Origin: Podocnemis expansa
Taxonomy: Eukaryota > Chordata > Testudines > Podocnemididae
NCBI GenBank assembly: GCA_007922195.1
Contig: ML682059.1
Location: 14,044,153 to 14,108,152, forward strand
Direction of reading: 5' to 3'
Length of the DNA: 64,000 bases
The first letter of the stretch is position 1, and every line of letters begins with the position of its first letter. Positions 49,016 through 61,735 of the stretch are shown piece after piece. Below the pieces are notes generated by a model. It saw only the letters and a program-made list of their open reading frames with translations. It was not told the DNA's origin and searched no databases. The position numbers and the translations under genes were made by a program.

Positions 49016-50302
49016 CACATGTTAATCTTTTGTTAGAAGTGGGGTGTTTTTTTGGCATTCTGACACAGCTTATTATGCTGCCAAGGGATGTAAGGCTTTT
49101 AAAAACAAATGACAAAAAAATTACAAGGCACAAATGTAACTGCTGCTACTAACATTTAGGACTTACATGGCACTTTTGATTTTCTAAGTGTTTTACAAGC
49201 ACAATAACTATTTCCACTTCTACAGTCTTCTCCATCTGAAGATCTCAAAGCATGTATCTAATTTTCATAGGATCCCAGTGAGGAGGGTAAACCACAGAAA
49301 AATATTTCCTATGATTCACATTGGTAAAATCAGACTGAACAAATTTTTTTTTCAACCTGGTACATAAAACTCCTAGAAAGCACATTCATATAATGCTTAA
49401 AAATTAAGCTGATTTATTTTTTAAATTGCACATGCCAAATTGTACATGCTTTAGAAAGTGTCTTGTTTTGAGTGCACAAATTACAAGGTGCATATGCAAA
49501 CCTGATCTGCAAATACATATGTATTTGTGCACATAAATCAGGATTTCTACTTCACACGTTGGAAGGCTGAGCTTGCTCAAAAGTGTATTTTCTAATATAA
49601 TATACATTTTCTTTAAAAATGTTTTGTAAAATCTTTTGACTGTAGTGTATGTTTGCAGTATGAGTGTGATCCAAAGCCTCCTAAGTTAATGGAAAGACAC
49701 CCTTTACTTTCACTTTGCTTTGGATCTGTCCCTAAAAGAACAAGAGAAAAATTAATACCTTTTGGTGTGATGATATTTAAAATAAGTACAAAAAAGTCTT
49801 TCAGTACACACAGGATCAATCCTGTAACCTGACCAGTAATATGAATGTCTTCAGTTCCCACTCAGAACACCCTTTTAGGATGTGCTCAGCATTTCTCTGC
49901 ATCAGGCTCATAGCAGAGAACAGTAAGATTCACTATTAATATCCTATCGACAGTTTTTATATATACTCCTGTAACTCACCATACCACGAGCTGTCACTGA
50001 TTAAAACCAGTGAGGTGGTTTTAAAACTTTGTGTACTCATTATGACAGGTCTGAATTTTCAGAGGCTTGACCCACCTCTGGCTCAATTTGATCCAATTCA
50101 CTACAATTGTTTCTTTAGTGTCATTTAAAGTTTATCTACTGATTGTTTTTTCCCATCCAACAGATGAGTTATTGATTTTCAAAGGAAGTGTACTTTTCAT
50201 ACAACCATTTGAGTTGGAAGAGAGATACCTACTTGTTTACTTCATTCACCTTCAAGCAAAACAGAAAGGTTGATTGTCTAAAACTATCTTTGACAGTTAG
50301 GG
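49016..50302. other. Intronic sequence without a gene
   Basis: A weak SINE-like stretch near 49160-49330 (TTACATGGCACTTTTGATTT, GATCTCAAAGCATG). Otherwise anonymous. Confidence 0.35.
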
Positions 50303-50311
50303 GAGAGCTAC

Positions 50312-51402
50312 CCAAAAAAAAAAAGGAGGAGTCCTGTGGCACTTTAAGACTAACAGATTTATTTTTTGCATGAGCTTTTGTGGGAGAAAATCCCACTTCC
50401 TCAGATGTTTCAAAGAAGGGGTAATTTATACAATGGAATGAAAATAAATGCAACAGTGTAAAACATGGGATCAGGTCATACAGTAACAGCAAATCAGAGC
50501 AGTTGTTAAGGTTCAACCCCTGGGAAGGCTGAAGTCAAATTACCTGTTGTAATGGGAAAAGAGCCCATAGTCTCGATTTAATCCTGTTTTCACACAATCT
50601 AATATGCACATTAATCCCAATTTAGCTGTTTCTCTTTGAAGTCTTGATGTCCCACTGATGTCCCTGAGTACAGCCATTAACAAATCATTTACAGAGTGAT
50701 TAGAAAGATGGAAGTGCTCAGCAACTGATTTTTCTGTTTTGTGATTTCTGATGTCAGTTTTGTGTTCATTTATTCTTTTGCACAGGGATCATCCTGTTTG
50801 TCCAGTGTATAAGGTGTTGGGGCATTTCTGGCACATGATTCTATAGATCACTTTAGTAGGTGAGAAGGTAAATGAGCCTTTGAAGGAGTAGCAGGCTTGA
50901 TTAGGACCTATGATGGTATCTTTTGTGCAGATATGTGGGCAAAGTTGGCAACATGGTTCGTTGCAGGGCTGTGTGCCTCTTTTAATGTTTCTGTTGTTAG
51001 ATCTGTAGTTGCTGGTGAGTATCTGTTTAAGGTTGGGTGGCTGACTGTAGGCAAGGAGAGGTCAGTCTCCCAAGGCTTGAGAAAGTGAGGGACCATCTTT
51101 TAGAATAGGCTGTAGGTCCTTAAAGATCTGTTGCAGAGGTCTGACTTGAGGGTTGTAGGTGGTGACTAGTGGTGCTCTATTGTTTTCTTTTCTGAGACTC
51201 TCCTGCAGTAGATGACTTTGGGGTACCTATCTGGCTCTGTCAATTTGTTTTCTTAAGTTCCCTCATCTTCGAAGCATCTGATGAAGTGGGATTTTCTCCC
51301 ACAAAAGCTCATGCAAAAAATAAATCTGTTGGTCTTAAAGTGCCACAGGACTCCTTTTTTTTGCCAGACTAGACTAACATGGCTGCCCCTTCAGAACTTG
51401 GC
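50312..51402 (-). mobile_element. Foldback Penelope-like element with 9-bp target duplication
   Basis: A 1.1 kb insertion. The outer arms are near-perfect inverted copies of the PLE 3' end: minus-oriented at about 50325-50407 (GAGTCCTGTGGCACTTTAAG) and plus-oriented at 51275-51354 (CATCTGATGAAGTGGG, CACAAAAGCTCATGCAAAAA), followed by CTAACATGGCTGCCCCTTC. The interior is minus-strand PLE coding sequence. GAGAGCTAC is present on both sides (50303-50311 and 51403-51411). Confidence 0.9.
50490..51250 (-). pseudogene. Penelope-like GIY-YIG endonuclease region, degraded
   Basis: Minus-strand remnants of the C-terminal half of a PLE protein. The stretch around 50908-51096 reads LKPWETDLSLPTVSHPTLNR, the counterpart of the proline-rich linker at 11379. 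Further on, VIYRIMCQKC and LYTGQTG are the GIY and YIG halves (with Thr in place of Ile in the second), followed by RINEHKTDIRNHKTE, VAEHFHLSNHS and GLNRDYGLFSHYN. A stop follows the YIG motif and the reverse transcriptase is absent. Non-functional. Confidence 0.75.
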
Positions 51403-51411
51403 GAGAGCTAC

Positions 51412-51530
51412 GCAGCCAGTTTTTAACAATCTCCAGAGATAGGGAATGTACAACCTCCTTTGGCAACTTGTTCCACTGCCTGACTATTTTATATAGTGTT
51501 ACAAAGTTCCTCCTCTACCTGGTAGGTCCT
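51412..51530 (-). repeat. CR1 LINE fragment, antisense
   Basis: TTTTTAACAATCTCCAGAGA, AACCTCCTTTGGCAACTTGT, TCCACTGCCTGACTATTTTA: antisense CR1 3' region. The foldback PLE appears to have landed at its edge. Confidence 0.55.
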
Positions 51531-51949
51531 GTACTTCCCTTTAGCAGTAGGTTTGTTTCCCTCTGGCCTCCGGGCCAGGGAAAGGTCTTTTGTGCCATCA
51601 GGCAGGCTTTTTTCCTTCCCCCAATCTTTGAACCCGTGGGACTCTCCTTTACCTGTGCTCTGCTCCTTCTCCAGATCTGTCCACCTTCCAACTGCACCTT
51701 GCCTCCTCTCACACACTGCAGTACTCTCCTCTCTCTCACACTCCAACTGTCCCCTTTTTCTGGAAGTAAGGCTTTTTAGTAAGTCTGGCAGTGGGGCCTT
51801 AAATAACTCCAGGTGTGCTAATTAACCTGCAGTAACCACTGCTCAGCTACAAGGGGAAAAGTGATTTGCTGAGCCTGAGGCTGATATATTGACCTTCTAG
51901 TACTTTCTGGAAGCCATCCAGGTTGACCCTGCTTTTATTTAGTCTACCT
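51531..51949. other. C/T-rich intronic segment
   Basis: Pyrimidine-rich sequence with overlapping open frames on both strands and no domain. It may be an old LTR relic; not defined. Confidence 0.3.
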
Positions 51950-52223
51950 CAGGGGTGTCCAACTTTATTGGGTGAAGGGCCACACTGCAATTCTTTTGTC
52001 AGTCAGGGGGCCAGTAAGAAACTTTTTGATAGATAGGACATACAAACTGATCTTTATTAGTAAACTTTTGCTGCCAGCACACTTGATGTTGCAATACAGA
52101 GTATTCCAGATAGCCCTGGCCAGCCCCAGCTCCCAGGCTCTTGCAGCAGCACTAGGTGGGCCTGAGAAAAGCCCTTAGCAGGCCAGATTCTGACTCCTGG
52201 GCCGCATATGTTGGACAAACCTG
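51950..52223. mobile_element. hAT-type MITE with 8-bp target duplication
   Basis: 274 bp from CAGGGGTGTCCAACTTTATT to GCATATGTTGGACAAACCTG, the classical hAT terminal inverted repeat (TGTCCAA / TTGGACA). GTCTACCT (51942-51949) and GTCTACAT (52224-52231) flank it, 7 of 8 identical. Subterminal GGGCCACA and GGGCCGCA are also typical. Non-coding. Confidence 0.9.
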
Positions 52224-52231
52224 GTCTACAT

Positions 52232-54639
52232 AATCCCTTACTTTTTGCTCTATTATATAATTGTAGACTGAGGAAAAAGTCATACCTTTGTGGGAGTTAA
52301 GCCATGGTACAGAAAGAGATGCCTAGCATGAATATGGCCCAAGAGCCATCCCCTCAATTTCAGAACCAGGCAGGGTGCTCTCCCCCATGTTGCACTGTCC
52401 CCACTTACTTATCAGGCTTCATTAACACTAGTTCAAAAATCTCTGTAATGAGGCAATCCACACCACACACTCCTATCCAAAACAAAGGGGTTACTTAGCA
52501 AAATGCTCTAGCCAAAGCATGGCTGTATGTGCCAATTTTGCAGGGATTCCCTTTTATGGCTATGGGAAACATGGTAGGGGACATGTCTTTGTGCCTTCCC
52601 CTGTACAACACTGGGATATTTTGGTGTCAAACTGGCTATTTATGTTGGACTTACACTGAAGGGTAGATTTATTAAGCTAACAAATGTTCCATAAATATTA
52701 ACAGAAGAATTTTACAGATATTTTCTAACTGCTTGGCATCATTCCTGAAGAAAGTCAATATCAATAGAAAGAGACTTTCTTCAGCAATTATGTAAATGGA
52801 GCTGAAAAGTTAATTGAATTCTCTATTCCTGTCCACTCCTATGAGAGCTGCTCATTAGATATATACCCAAAGGTGGAGGGAGAAAGAATTGGAATGACAG
52901 AGACAAAGTTCATCTAATTCTAAATTTCTGCTTATTTTCCCTCTTCAATCACTCCTTTCCTTCTCTCCTCCCCCCGTTGGTGTGTCTAATTTTCAATCTG
53001 TTAGTGCCAAAAACAACTGTAAAAGGTAAATGGTTTGTCTGAAGGATGACAGTAATGGTAATTAAATTATGAAAGATTGCATGTTTGTATTTCTGACACC
53101 CTTACTGAGCAAAGACTCATGGTGAAATCCTGCCTCCATTGGGCACAGTGGTAAAATGAGGCCATGATTTTACCCTCCAGGTTTTACCATCATCACAAGA
53201 ATACATCATCACAACAAAACCCACTATGTGACCATTTTCTTTATCTAGTTGAAATCCGGCCCCTCAACACAACAGTATCAGAAAACACCTAAATAGCTAC
53301 ATTAATTAATGATGCATTTGCTGATTTCAGATGTTTCTAACTTCTAAACCAGTGATCAAGTTTCTTCAAATATCAATTATTCTGCAAGTCATGCCGAGAT
53401 ATAAAAACGATGACAAATCTAAGGAGGAGCATTAAGAAGGATGTAGTTCAGGCAGGCACAATATCTTCAGGTACAACTCTGTATCCATGAAGGGTGCACA
53501 ATTTGCATAAGCCATTTAGGTTGGAAGAGATCTCCATCATTTATGTGCTGTTCTCATTCTGTGGCTCTGTGTGGGATGTCCATCACAGTCAGTGTAGGTA
53601 AACTCAAGCTAATACAATATAGCTAGAAAAATATCATTCAAATTCCAAAAGGCCAAAGAGAAGCCTGTCTTTTTCCAGCGTAGTGGGCAATCTTTTTTTT
53701 TTTTTAAGTCTAAATGGAGCTGAAACATTTTGAAAGAAAGCTAAGATGCAGATGCAGGAAGTCTGCCTCTGGAAGTGCTGGATCCGGTACAGAGCACATA
53801 TGCTTACTCTGAAAGGAGTAGTACATTCTCCTGCTAGTACCTGTTGTAAGACACTAGCAATTGCACATGGTGAGAGTGGAGGTCCAAGTTATTTTCCTAG
53901 TATAACGGCCCTTGGTCTTAGGGATGGTGATGTACTGCCAGCGTACTCCAGGCATGAGTTCTGCTGGATAGGTGCATTGTAGATGGCAGCAAGGAGTTTT
54001 CTCAGCACTCTTTGTACATCCAAGCAGCTATAGCCAAAATATTGCTTACTCTAAGGGCACCAGCCCTGTTCTGTTCCTGTGAGAAACTTACAATCTAGGA
54101 CAGAATTCTGAGAGATAGCATTGGAAAATCTACAGCCTCACAGGGCTGTCACCCAAACTACATCCTTCCCTTAATTAATTGTATAGCCTGAAAAATCATA
54201 TCTCAATCCTAGCAACAACATCCCTCTAGTAATAAAATGTCCAAGGGAAGAAGAAACTTGGAAACCAGTAATGCCTAGAGACATGTGTTTGCACACTGTG
54301 CAGCCACAAGGCCCAGATGGGCTGCCCAGCTCTGGCTAGTCGAGTCCTATGAGAGAGCCGGGAGTTTGAGCTTGTTCCATTCAGAGCCAATTGATTTTTT
54401 TGGACCGTGTTCTCAAAAGCACTTAACTGACAAGGGAAATAGGCTCCTTGACTCACATCGGTTCTTTTGCATATTCTACCCTTTATAGATATTATTTTCT
54501 ATAGGACATTGCCATACATATTGTAGACAGATGAGAGATAATTCAAAGAAATAAGACTCAGGTAACATAACAGTCAGATGGACACAAAGGATAAAACAGA
54601 AAAAGGAAATTGAACATATTTGAAGAATCAATCAAGATT
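52232..54639. other. Intronic sequence without a gene
   Basis: Anonymous intron; the frame at 53746-53982 has no recognisable domain. Confidence 0.4.
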
Positions 54640-54717
54640 GGGAGGGACCCTATTTTGGTAGGTGCTGTATAAACACCTGTTTGTGATATTTGCACCACAA
54701 GAGCTTATGATCTAATG
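54640..54717. repeat. Short MIR/CR1-type relic
   Basis: TAGGTGCTGTATAAACACCT ... CACAAGAGCTTATGATCTAA resembles the segment at 46640-46720. It is cut by the next element. Confidence 0.4.
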
Positions 54718-54900
54718 CAGTGGTTTTTCAAACCATGGGTCAAGACCCAGTACTGGCTCACAGGTCCTGGGTTGTGGCGCCTCCCTCCTTCTGTCTCCAG
54801 AAGACTGGAATATATTGCTGAAAAATATAATTGTTGGATCATAGACAAAAATGACTTTTTTTCCAACTGGGTCCTGAGAAAAAAAGTTTGAAAACGATTG
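54718..54900. mobile_element. hAT-like MITE
   Basis: 183 bp. The left end is CAGTGGTTTTTCAAACC; the right end, read on the minus strand, is CAATCGTTTTCAAAC. A GGGTCAAGACCC motif follows the left end and a GGGTCCTGA motif precedes the right end. No target duplication survives. Confidence 0.6.
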
Positions 54901-57789
54901 CATTGAAGGAGTGTGACAGCAGTAGGAGGAGAAAGGAGACAATGATAAGAACACGATTGCATAGGCTATCTGGACAAAACTTCACATCTCCAAATTATCT
55001 ACATTTTAAAAATCCTAATTCAAAAATGTCCTGGACAATCCTTTTTTGCTCACACTCTGATATTTGCCTCCATGTTACAATAAGTGTTTCTGGAGTTGCA
55101 ACTTTTTTTTTTTAATTTGTTTCTTTTCCTCCTTCCTACATACAACCCTCTACCTCCCAGTATTAGTTCTTTACAAAAATCAATATCTATCTCCAAAACA
55201 CCAAAACAATTCCTTTGATCAGATCTCCTCTCTGACTTTTTGCAGCACCTGCCCCATCTGGGGTCATCAGGATTCTCCTATTTATTCTCTTTGCTGCCAT
55301 TCAGTGCGGGCACCAAGTACAAGAGAACAGTAAGGATGAGCTGACACTTCCTGTACTGGATGTCAACATGCATGAATTTCAATAGTTGAAAAGTGGTTTT
55401 CTTATGGAACTAGACATTGTACCATTGTACATCTTCAACAATAACTCTAGCAGGGCTTACTATGATAATGCACCAGCAAATAATATCTATAATTTACAAA
55501 TTATAGGGTGGAGGGAAAGCAGTCACTCCATAATTAAGGCTGCAAATGAATTTGTGTGAACAGCTAATTTCAGCTTCCCTTTACAATCTATAGAAATATC
55601 CTGTTGACCTAAAAGTGCCAGATTAGTTCGGGGGGCTAAGTGAGACATTTCTACAAAATGTAAAGGAATTGGACAGTGTTCCAGAATCAAGACACTCTAA
55701 CAATGCAGGTTGTTTAACAGTTCCAAAAGTTTTCTAATTATTCTGTTACTAATCTGTAGCAAGAAAGTAGAAAAACAGAGTGTGATAAAAAGTATTTTAC
55801 TCTCTGAGATTTAGTGTCCAAAATAAAAATATAGTTGATTACAGCTTGATTTCAGGACCTATTCAATATGATTAAGTAATGTTCCCAGGGAATATGACCT
55901 ATCATATGACCAGTAGACCATTATATTCACAAACACAGATTGTATGTTACACTCATGCACTAGATTTCGTGAGACAGTAGCACTATGTATTCATGGGTTC
56001 ACAGACTAAGCCAAAACCCACTGAATACAATGGGAATCTTTCCAAGTACTTCAAGTATGCCGGATCAGACCTGTAGTTTGGGGTACACACGCCAGTCACT
56101 GTCATCACAAAACTTCCCAGCAGGCCTAAAGCAATTTGAGCCTTGCTAGGCTTCTTGTGAGTTAGATGGGCCCTTTCTGTAGCACCACAAGCCCAACATA
56201 ACCATGCAGAATATAGTCTTTGTTCTAGAAGTTATAATCTTCACTCAGGTGGGCACTTACTCAAATGAATTATAAAATAACATTGATTCATGGTTTCCTC
56301 AAGCCTCACATAGTGGTCAACTGCATTCATTGAACCTGCACAGTAAACCAACAGTGGATAAAGAGTTCATGGTACTCCATAATTAGGTCAGCAGGGATTT
56401 GATGTATCTGCAACCTTTACAGACCTCAATATTTTTTTGTACGTGGATATCGCTGTAATTTCAAAATTTCCAGTGCATTCTTGATCCCTTCCAGAAACTC
56501 AGAAAAATGATGTGCACTTAATGCATTTTGATACACTTACAGCAGTTTGTAATTCATACTTTGTGGGCTTTTTATTTCCTTTGACATTTGACGGGAAAGC
56601 ATAAAATGATAAATCAGTAAACAACTTCCTCCTTCCAGTCAGACCCCATGCCATTTGCCAATAACTCACAATGTTAGCCTGCTGTCACATCACACTGTTA
56701 CAAGCATGCTCCAAATGTCACATTAGCAAAGTCAGGTTAAAATCACTTTGTATTATAACATTTTTTACACTGACCTTTTGAAGGGCCAGAATGACAGGAA
56801 AGGCTTAGTTTCTAGTGCTCTGTGCTGGAAGCCTCGATTTATTTATCTTTATGAAGGAAAGAAGCACATGCCTCATTTTCAGAAGCTTATTAGAACAATC
56901 AATATTTATGAATATGAGACATTTTCACAACATGGTCAGCTCACTTAGGGCCTAATCCTGCAACCTTTATTAGCATCAGGGGCTGCTTCTACAAGAAGAG
57001 TTACTCGCCTAAATAAGGTCTCCGGGAGTTGGTCTTTTATGTGGCTAACACTTCCAGTTCTTTTTCAAATATGCCAGCAGAGTAGCTTGCATTGTATGTG
57101 CTCTGTAATCTACTCCCTTCAGCCGTCTGTTTTATGCTGTAACAAGCTTCATGGCAGACTATACAATTGTTTGTCTCACCAGGCTTATTGCTGACCTTTT
57201 TAAATAGCAGGGAATGGGGACTTTTGTTAATAAATAGGGAGCTATTACATACTGATTTACAATTACCTATTGACATAAAACACCCAGATGATTTGGTGAC
57301 AGATGGCAATATATAGTTCTAAGGGATAAATTACCCAATTCTACCTGCCTAAGAGGTGGTGTGTGGCCATGCTGTCCCACGAGCACTATTGGGAAGGGTT
57401 CAATTTCTTTTCTGCTCCTGTGGCTGGTAATCAACAACTGGCCCATATCAATAGCAGATTTCTACTCTCATGTACTATATTGGCTGGTACGCTGGGGGAG
57501 TGGTTAAGGACCCATCTATTTCCTCTACTAGCACTGGAGATGCAGGGAGCTGTTCAAGCATCTGGTGCTGTAGGAAGGATTTATGCTGCATATCGGGATC
57601 CAATCTGGCCGAACATAAAGAAATTAACATTATACATCACACATATTCCTTATATATTGGCTTATCCAGACAAAGACAACACCTTCTGAGCCAACTAAGG
57701 GAGGACTCAAGTGTCCTAGATGTACAGAGCATTTACCTGTCTAAAAGAAGCCTAGCTCACTACACCAAGGACTTCCCCCCACCCTCCTC
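54901..57789. other. Intronic sequence without a gene
   Basis: Anonymous, AT-rich; a stretch near 56020 (CACTGAATACAATGGGAATC) looks like an ancient LINE tail. Confidence 0.35.
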
Positions 57790-57877
57790 AAAAAACAAAA
57801 AACAAAAAAACCCACAAACAAACAAAAAAACAAAAACAAAAACAACCCCCCCCAAAACTCCAAAACAAACAAACAAC
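57790..57877. repeat. A/C-rich low-complexity tract
   Basis: Runs of CAAAAA and CAAACAAA units with short C runs; the Lys/Thr/Gln-rich frame through it is an artefact. Confidence 0.9.
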
Positions 57878-60299
57878 TTTTTGTGCCAAGAGAAATGATT
57901 CACAAAAATGAGTTATTTGTTTGTGTGTGCTTCCTGCTACCCCTATTTCTGTGTTTAACCCTACCCTTCCAATGGTAATATACTAAATAAATACAATGTT
58001 TATTTGGTATACTCTTCACTTTGATGGTAATTTTAACAGTAAATGCACTTTAATTCTTCTTTGGTGAACTGAGGTCTCTGGAGATAAACATGATAACTTG
58101 TATCTATAAAGGAGATCACTCACTAAAAAAAACTTGCCTTGCAGTAAGATTAACTGGGTTGTAAACAAACATCTTTCTCCATCAGCTCTAGAAACACAAC
58201 CCTCACTCTATCCGAAGTCAGATTCCTCTCCTTCCTGCAGTGTGGCTTTATCAACCAATGTTCAATTATCTGGAAACAAAGCAGAGCTGAAGTTTTCTCC
58301 TCAGAAGCTGGGACAGTGGCTAGGGTTGCTTCCTGAGAATGTGTACAGACCTTCTCGCCTAGAGAGCCAATCCCATTTCCCTCTAATCCAAATGGGATAA
58401 TGAGACACCTGTGTTAGGGAGTCAGCAAAACCCACTTAAATATTCCACTTTAGGATTTATACCTGTGACCAGGGTGGGGCGTCCCAGGTAACATTGTCCG
58501 ACCATTACAGTTATCTTAAACAGTGATGTAAATCACACATTGATGTCCTTGGTGCCTAGGAAACTTATTTAAGCTAAAAAAAACCCCAGCAACTTTATCT
58601 GAGACACAAAACACTTTTTTTTCCTCTAATATGGTTAATTATGACATATGCCCATTTTCTACTAAACACGTTCACAGAAGCAATCTTCTATAACTTCTGT
58701 ACAAGACGTTAGTGATGATTTACTCAAACAGATTGTTTTAACGGCAACTAAAATGTCATTATAGTAAATGAGGTGCCAATACAATGTGCGGTTAGCTATG
58801 GATTGAAGTGATATTTGCATTTTATAATGAGGAAGAAATGCAAGCTGTGACACAGTGGCAAGAAAGGGAGCAGTAAAATGGGAGAGCAGTTGAGTCTGCC
58901 CTGGCACTTTATAAGAAATCCACATCTGCAGTCACAGTATCTTTCCCGATACAGCGGAAACTGAAAATCTCTCAACAAGCATTCCAGCGCTCTAAAAGAA
59001 TTTTCTAGAACACTCCAGGATTAGTACCTTCAGGGATCCTTCCAGTGCAAAAAATAGTTAGTGAACAATCTTTGATGACATGAACAGTGAACAGTACGTC
59101 TTTACCACATTTGCCTTCAATTTTTAATTAGTTCTTTGGCTTGCAATAGGCCTCCCTTCTACAACTCAGGTACTGAAACACCTCCCTTATTGCGTGTGTT
59201 TCTGGAATGCTTGGAGTGTCTGCTATTACCCCAAAACTAATTAGGATTACCAAATAACCCCCTTGTAAGACTCTGTTCAGTTAGGTCTCTAGGATGGTCC
59301 TCAAAGATTGTGTCTACACTGCAGCTGGAGCACAGGCAGGCAGAGGCTGGTCACCTGAACAAACTCATAGTCTGTGCATAATATGCATTCATTATTTGCA
59401 ACTGGTTACATACTGATCTTATGGGAGAGTAACTTCTTTGAAATATCTACTAACCATTTCCCATGTTTCCTTTATTATTCCCTTATAATTGTTACTTGAT
59501 TTCTTTGCCCAAGTGGCTAAAAGATCCTTTAGTAAAGGTATTGGTTTTAGGACAAAATGGTGAAATCGTTTCTATAAAAACTTAGCACCTCAGAATTTAG
59601 AGTGAACAAAGGTCATGGAAAGATAGTTAGGGATGTTCATTATTTTGCATCTGTTTTACATATTGTAATCAGCAGTTTCTTCCATATCTGTTGTCACTGT
59701 ATTCGGGATTTTTGCATGACCCAAACAATTCTTCAAATGTGTTTGCTCCTCTACAAAAAATTCTCATGTGTGTGTAAATAATAATTCACTCAAAGGCAGC
59801 CTTCCTCATCTCCCTTTCTTTTCTTTCTTAACTCTCATTCCATTCCTCCTAGTTACTGCATACTGCTTTGTGAGTAATTCTTCTCTGTCATTAGGATACC
59901 TTTATACACCATGTGTCAAAATCCGATCAGGTCATAACTATGGCAAATTATTTTTAACCATTTTACTCTCTCTAAATATATCATTTCCTTAAGCATATTT
60001 GTTGTTCTTTGCTGCACATCCTCCAATTAGTATTGTTTTTTTTGCTTTTTTTCTTAACTGCTAAATGCGCACACCTGAATACAATAGTTCATATTTCAAA
60101 GAATAATTACCAACAGATACTGCGATATATAATCCCAGTGGAGCACAGTACTATAAGAACAGTAGGACAAGGGAAGAATATTGTTGCTAGAAGATACGGT
60201 AAACAGAAAATGAAGCTTATGTCAAAATGATTTACAGTTCTTAAAAAAAATCTTGATGGATTTGAAAACAAAACCAGAAAAAAAAAATTAAAATAGATA
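57878..60299. other. Intronic sequence without a gene
   Basis: Anonymous, AT-rich. Confidence 0.4.
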
Positions 60300-60487
60300 G
60301 CTTCCAAAAGGTACTAAAAGGGGTAAATATAATATATCAAATCTCTCTTTATGCTATTAATCATGATGTGGACAAAAGCATATCATGTCTACTGCTTCCA
60401 AAAGGTAGTGAAAGGGCTAAATCTAATACATCCAGTCTCTCCTTTTTGCTATTAATTGTGAAGTGGACAAAAGCAAATCATGTTTAT
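60300..60487. repeat. Imperfect tandem duplication, 94-bp period
   Basis: Two copies, starting GCTTCCAAAAGGTA at 60300 and 60394. Each continues with a GTGGACAAAAGCA motif and ends ATCATG followed by a T-rich stretch. Scattered substitutions indicate some age. Confidence 0.85.
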
Positions 60488-61099
60488 TTCTAAGCACATA
60501 AAAAGTCAGCTTCAACGAACTGTAGGTGTACCCCCATGTAGAGCAAATTTCAAAGACTGTCTAGGGGTGACAAAGACACAGGAATTAAAAATGTTCATTT
60601 ATTAATAGACATTTGCCAAAATTGGTATTGTTGAAACATGACGGCAGGATTCACATAGTTTGAATATTGAAATCAGTGGCTACACTCTATTTAGGAAGGA
60701 AAGCAAGGACCGCATAGAGTATTTGAGAATTCAGAAAAGTAGGACCTGAAATACTTACGGACAATTTTCTAAAAATGATCAATTGCAAGATGGGGTATCA
60801 TTAGAGACTTTGTTATACCCACCAAACAAGAGTGGGGATGAGCATGAACATGTCCTTGAACATCCATCTCCATTACGGAAAAGGAAGAACTGTGTTATCA
60901 ACGTGCATTTCAGTGCAAAGGACATAGGCTGAAGGGCACGTTGCTGCGACTAAAATGCTTAGAATGTCTAAAAGGTACAGAAAATAATTTTCTAACACAA
61001 AGCATTACCCTTAGACTAAATCTACACTGGACTGTAATGGACTCCTTAGCCTGACCCCCTGGCGTGCACTCCTGACAATTATTTAGTTCAAGTTGTGCT
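60488..61099. other. Intronic sequence without a gene
   Basis: Anonymous. Confidence 0.35.
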
Positions 61100-61735
61100 T
61101 CCCAGTGTCCATGTTGTCCATGTTCTAAAGCTCTTTGCAGAATTACCCAGCCCTCCAGCTGAGCCCCAGTTCAGGTTACCTCTCCTTCAGCGAACAGGCT
61201 AGTCCCAGTAGCCCACTTTGTCACAGTGGCCACTTCTGCTCCTTTCACCACTTACCAGTGGTCAGGAGGAGGTGGGGAGGGTCTCAGGCCTGCCCACTTC
61301 TTTATGCCTCAGCCCAGGGGCCCCATATGCCTTTCCATAGGTGTCACCTTGACCCCCAGTCCACAAAAGGTCCCATAGGCCACTTTCCTGGAGTCCCCAT
61401 ACCTCCCACAATGTCTTCTGTCTCTTGCAGGTGTCTCTCTGGCTCCTCCTGAGCCTGGGCCACCACAGCCTACCCCTGCCTCTGCTATGGCTTCTTCCAA
61501 GCCCTGAAATCACAGTTCCCCTTTCCCTTGCAGGATTCTCTACAGAACACCTCTGCTGGTTTCAGGCCCAATCTCCTTCACATCACTGCTGCTCACACAG
61601 CTCCTGTGCAAACAGGACTTTTTCCCCACAGTGCTTAAGGGAGACTGCCCCTCCTCTGTTTCAACAGTCAGCTTTTCTACCCTGTCCTGGGCTCTTGATT
61701 GGCCCAGTAGCCTTCCAACCTCTTTAATCCTTATT
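61100..61735. other. C/T-rich unclassified segment
   Basis: Pyrimidine-rich block with open frames on both strands, a TCTCTTGCAG-like motif near 61425 and no recognisable product. It may be an LTR or other repeat relic; no termini were defined. Confidence 0.3.

Noticed and set aside
57790..57877. Lys/Thr-rich coding segment
   Set aside because: It is a CAAA-type low-complexity tract.
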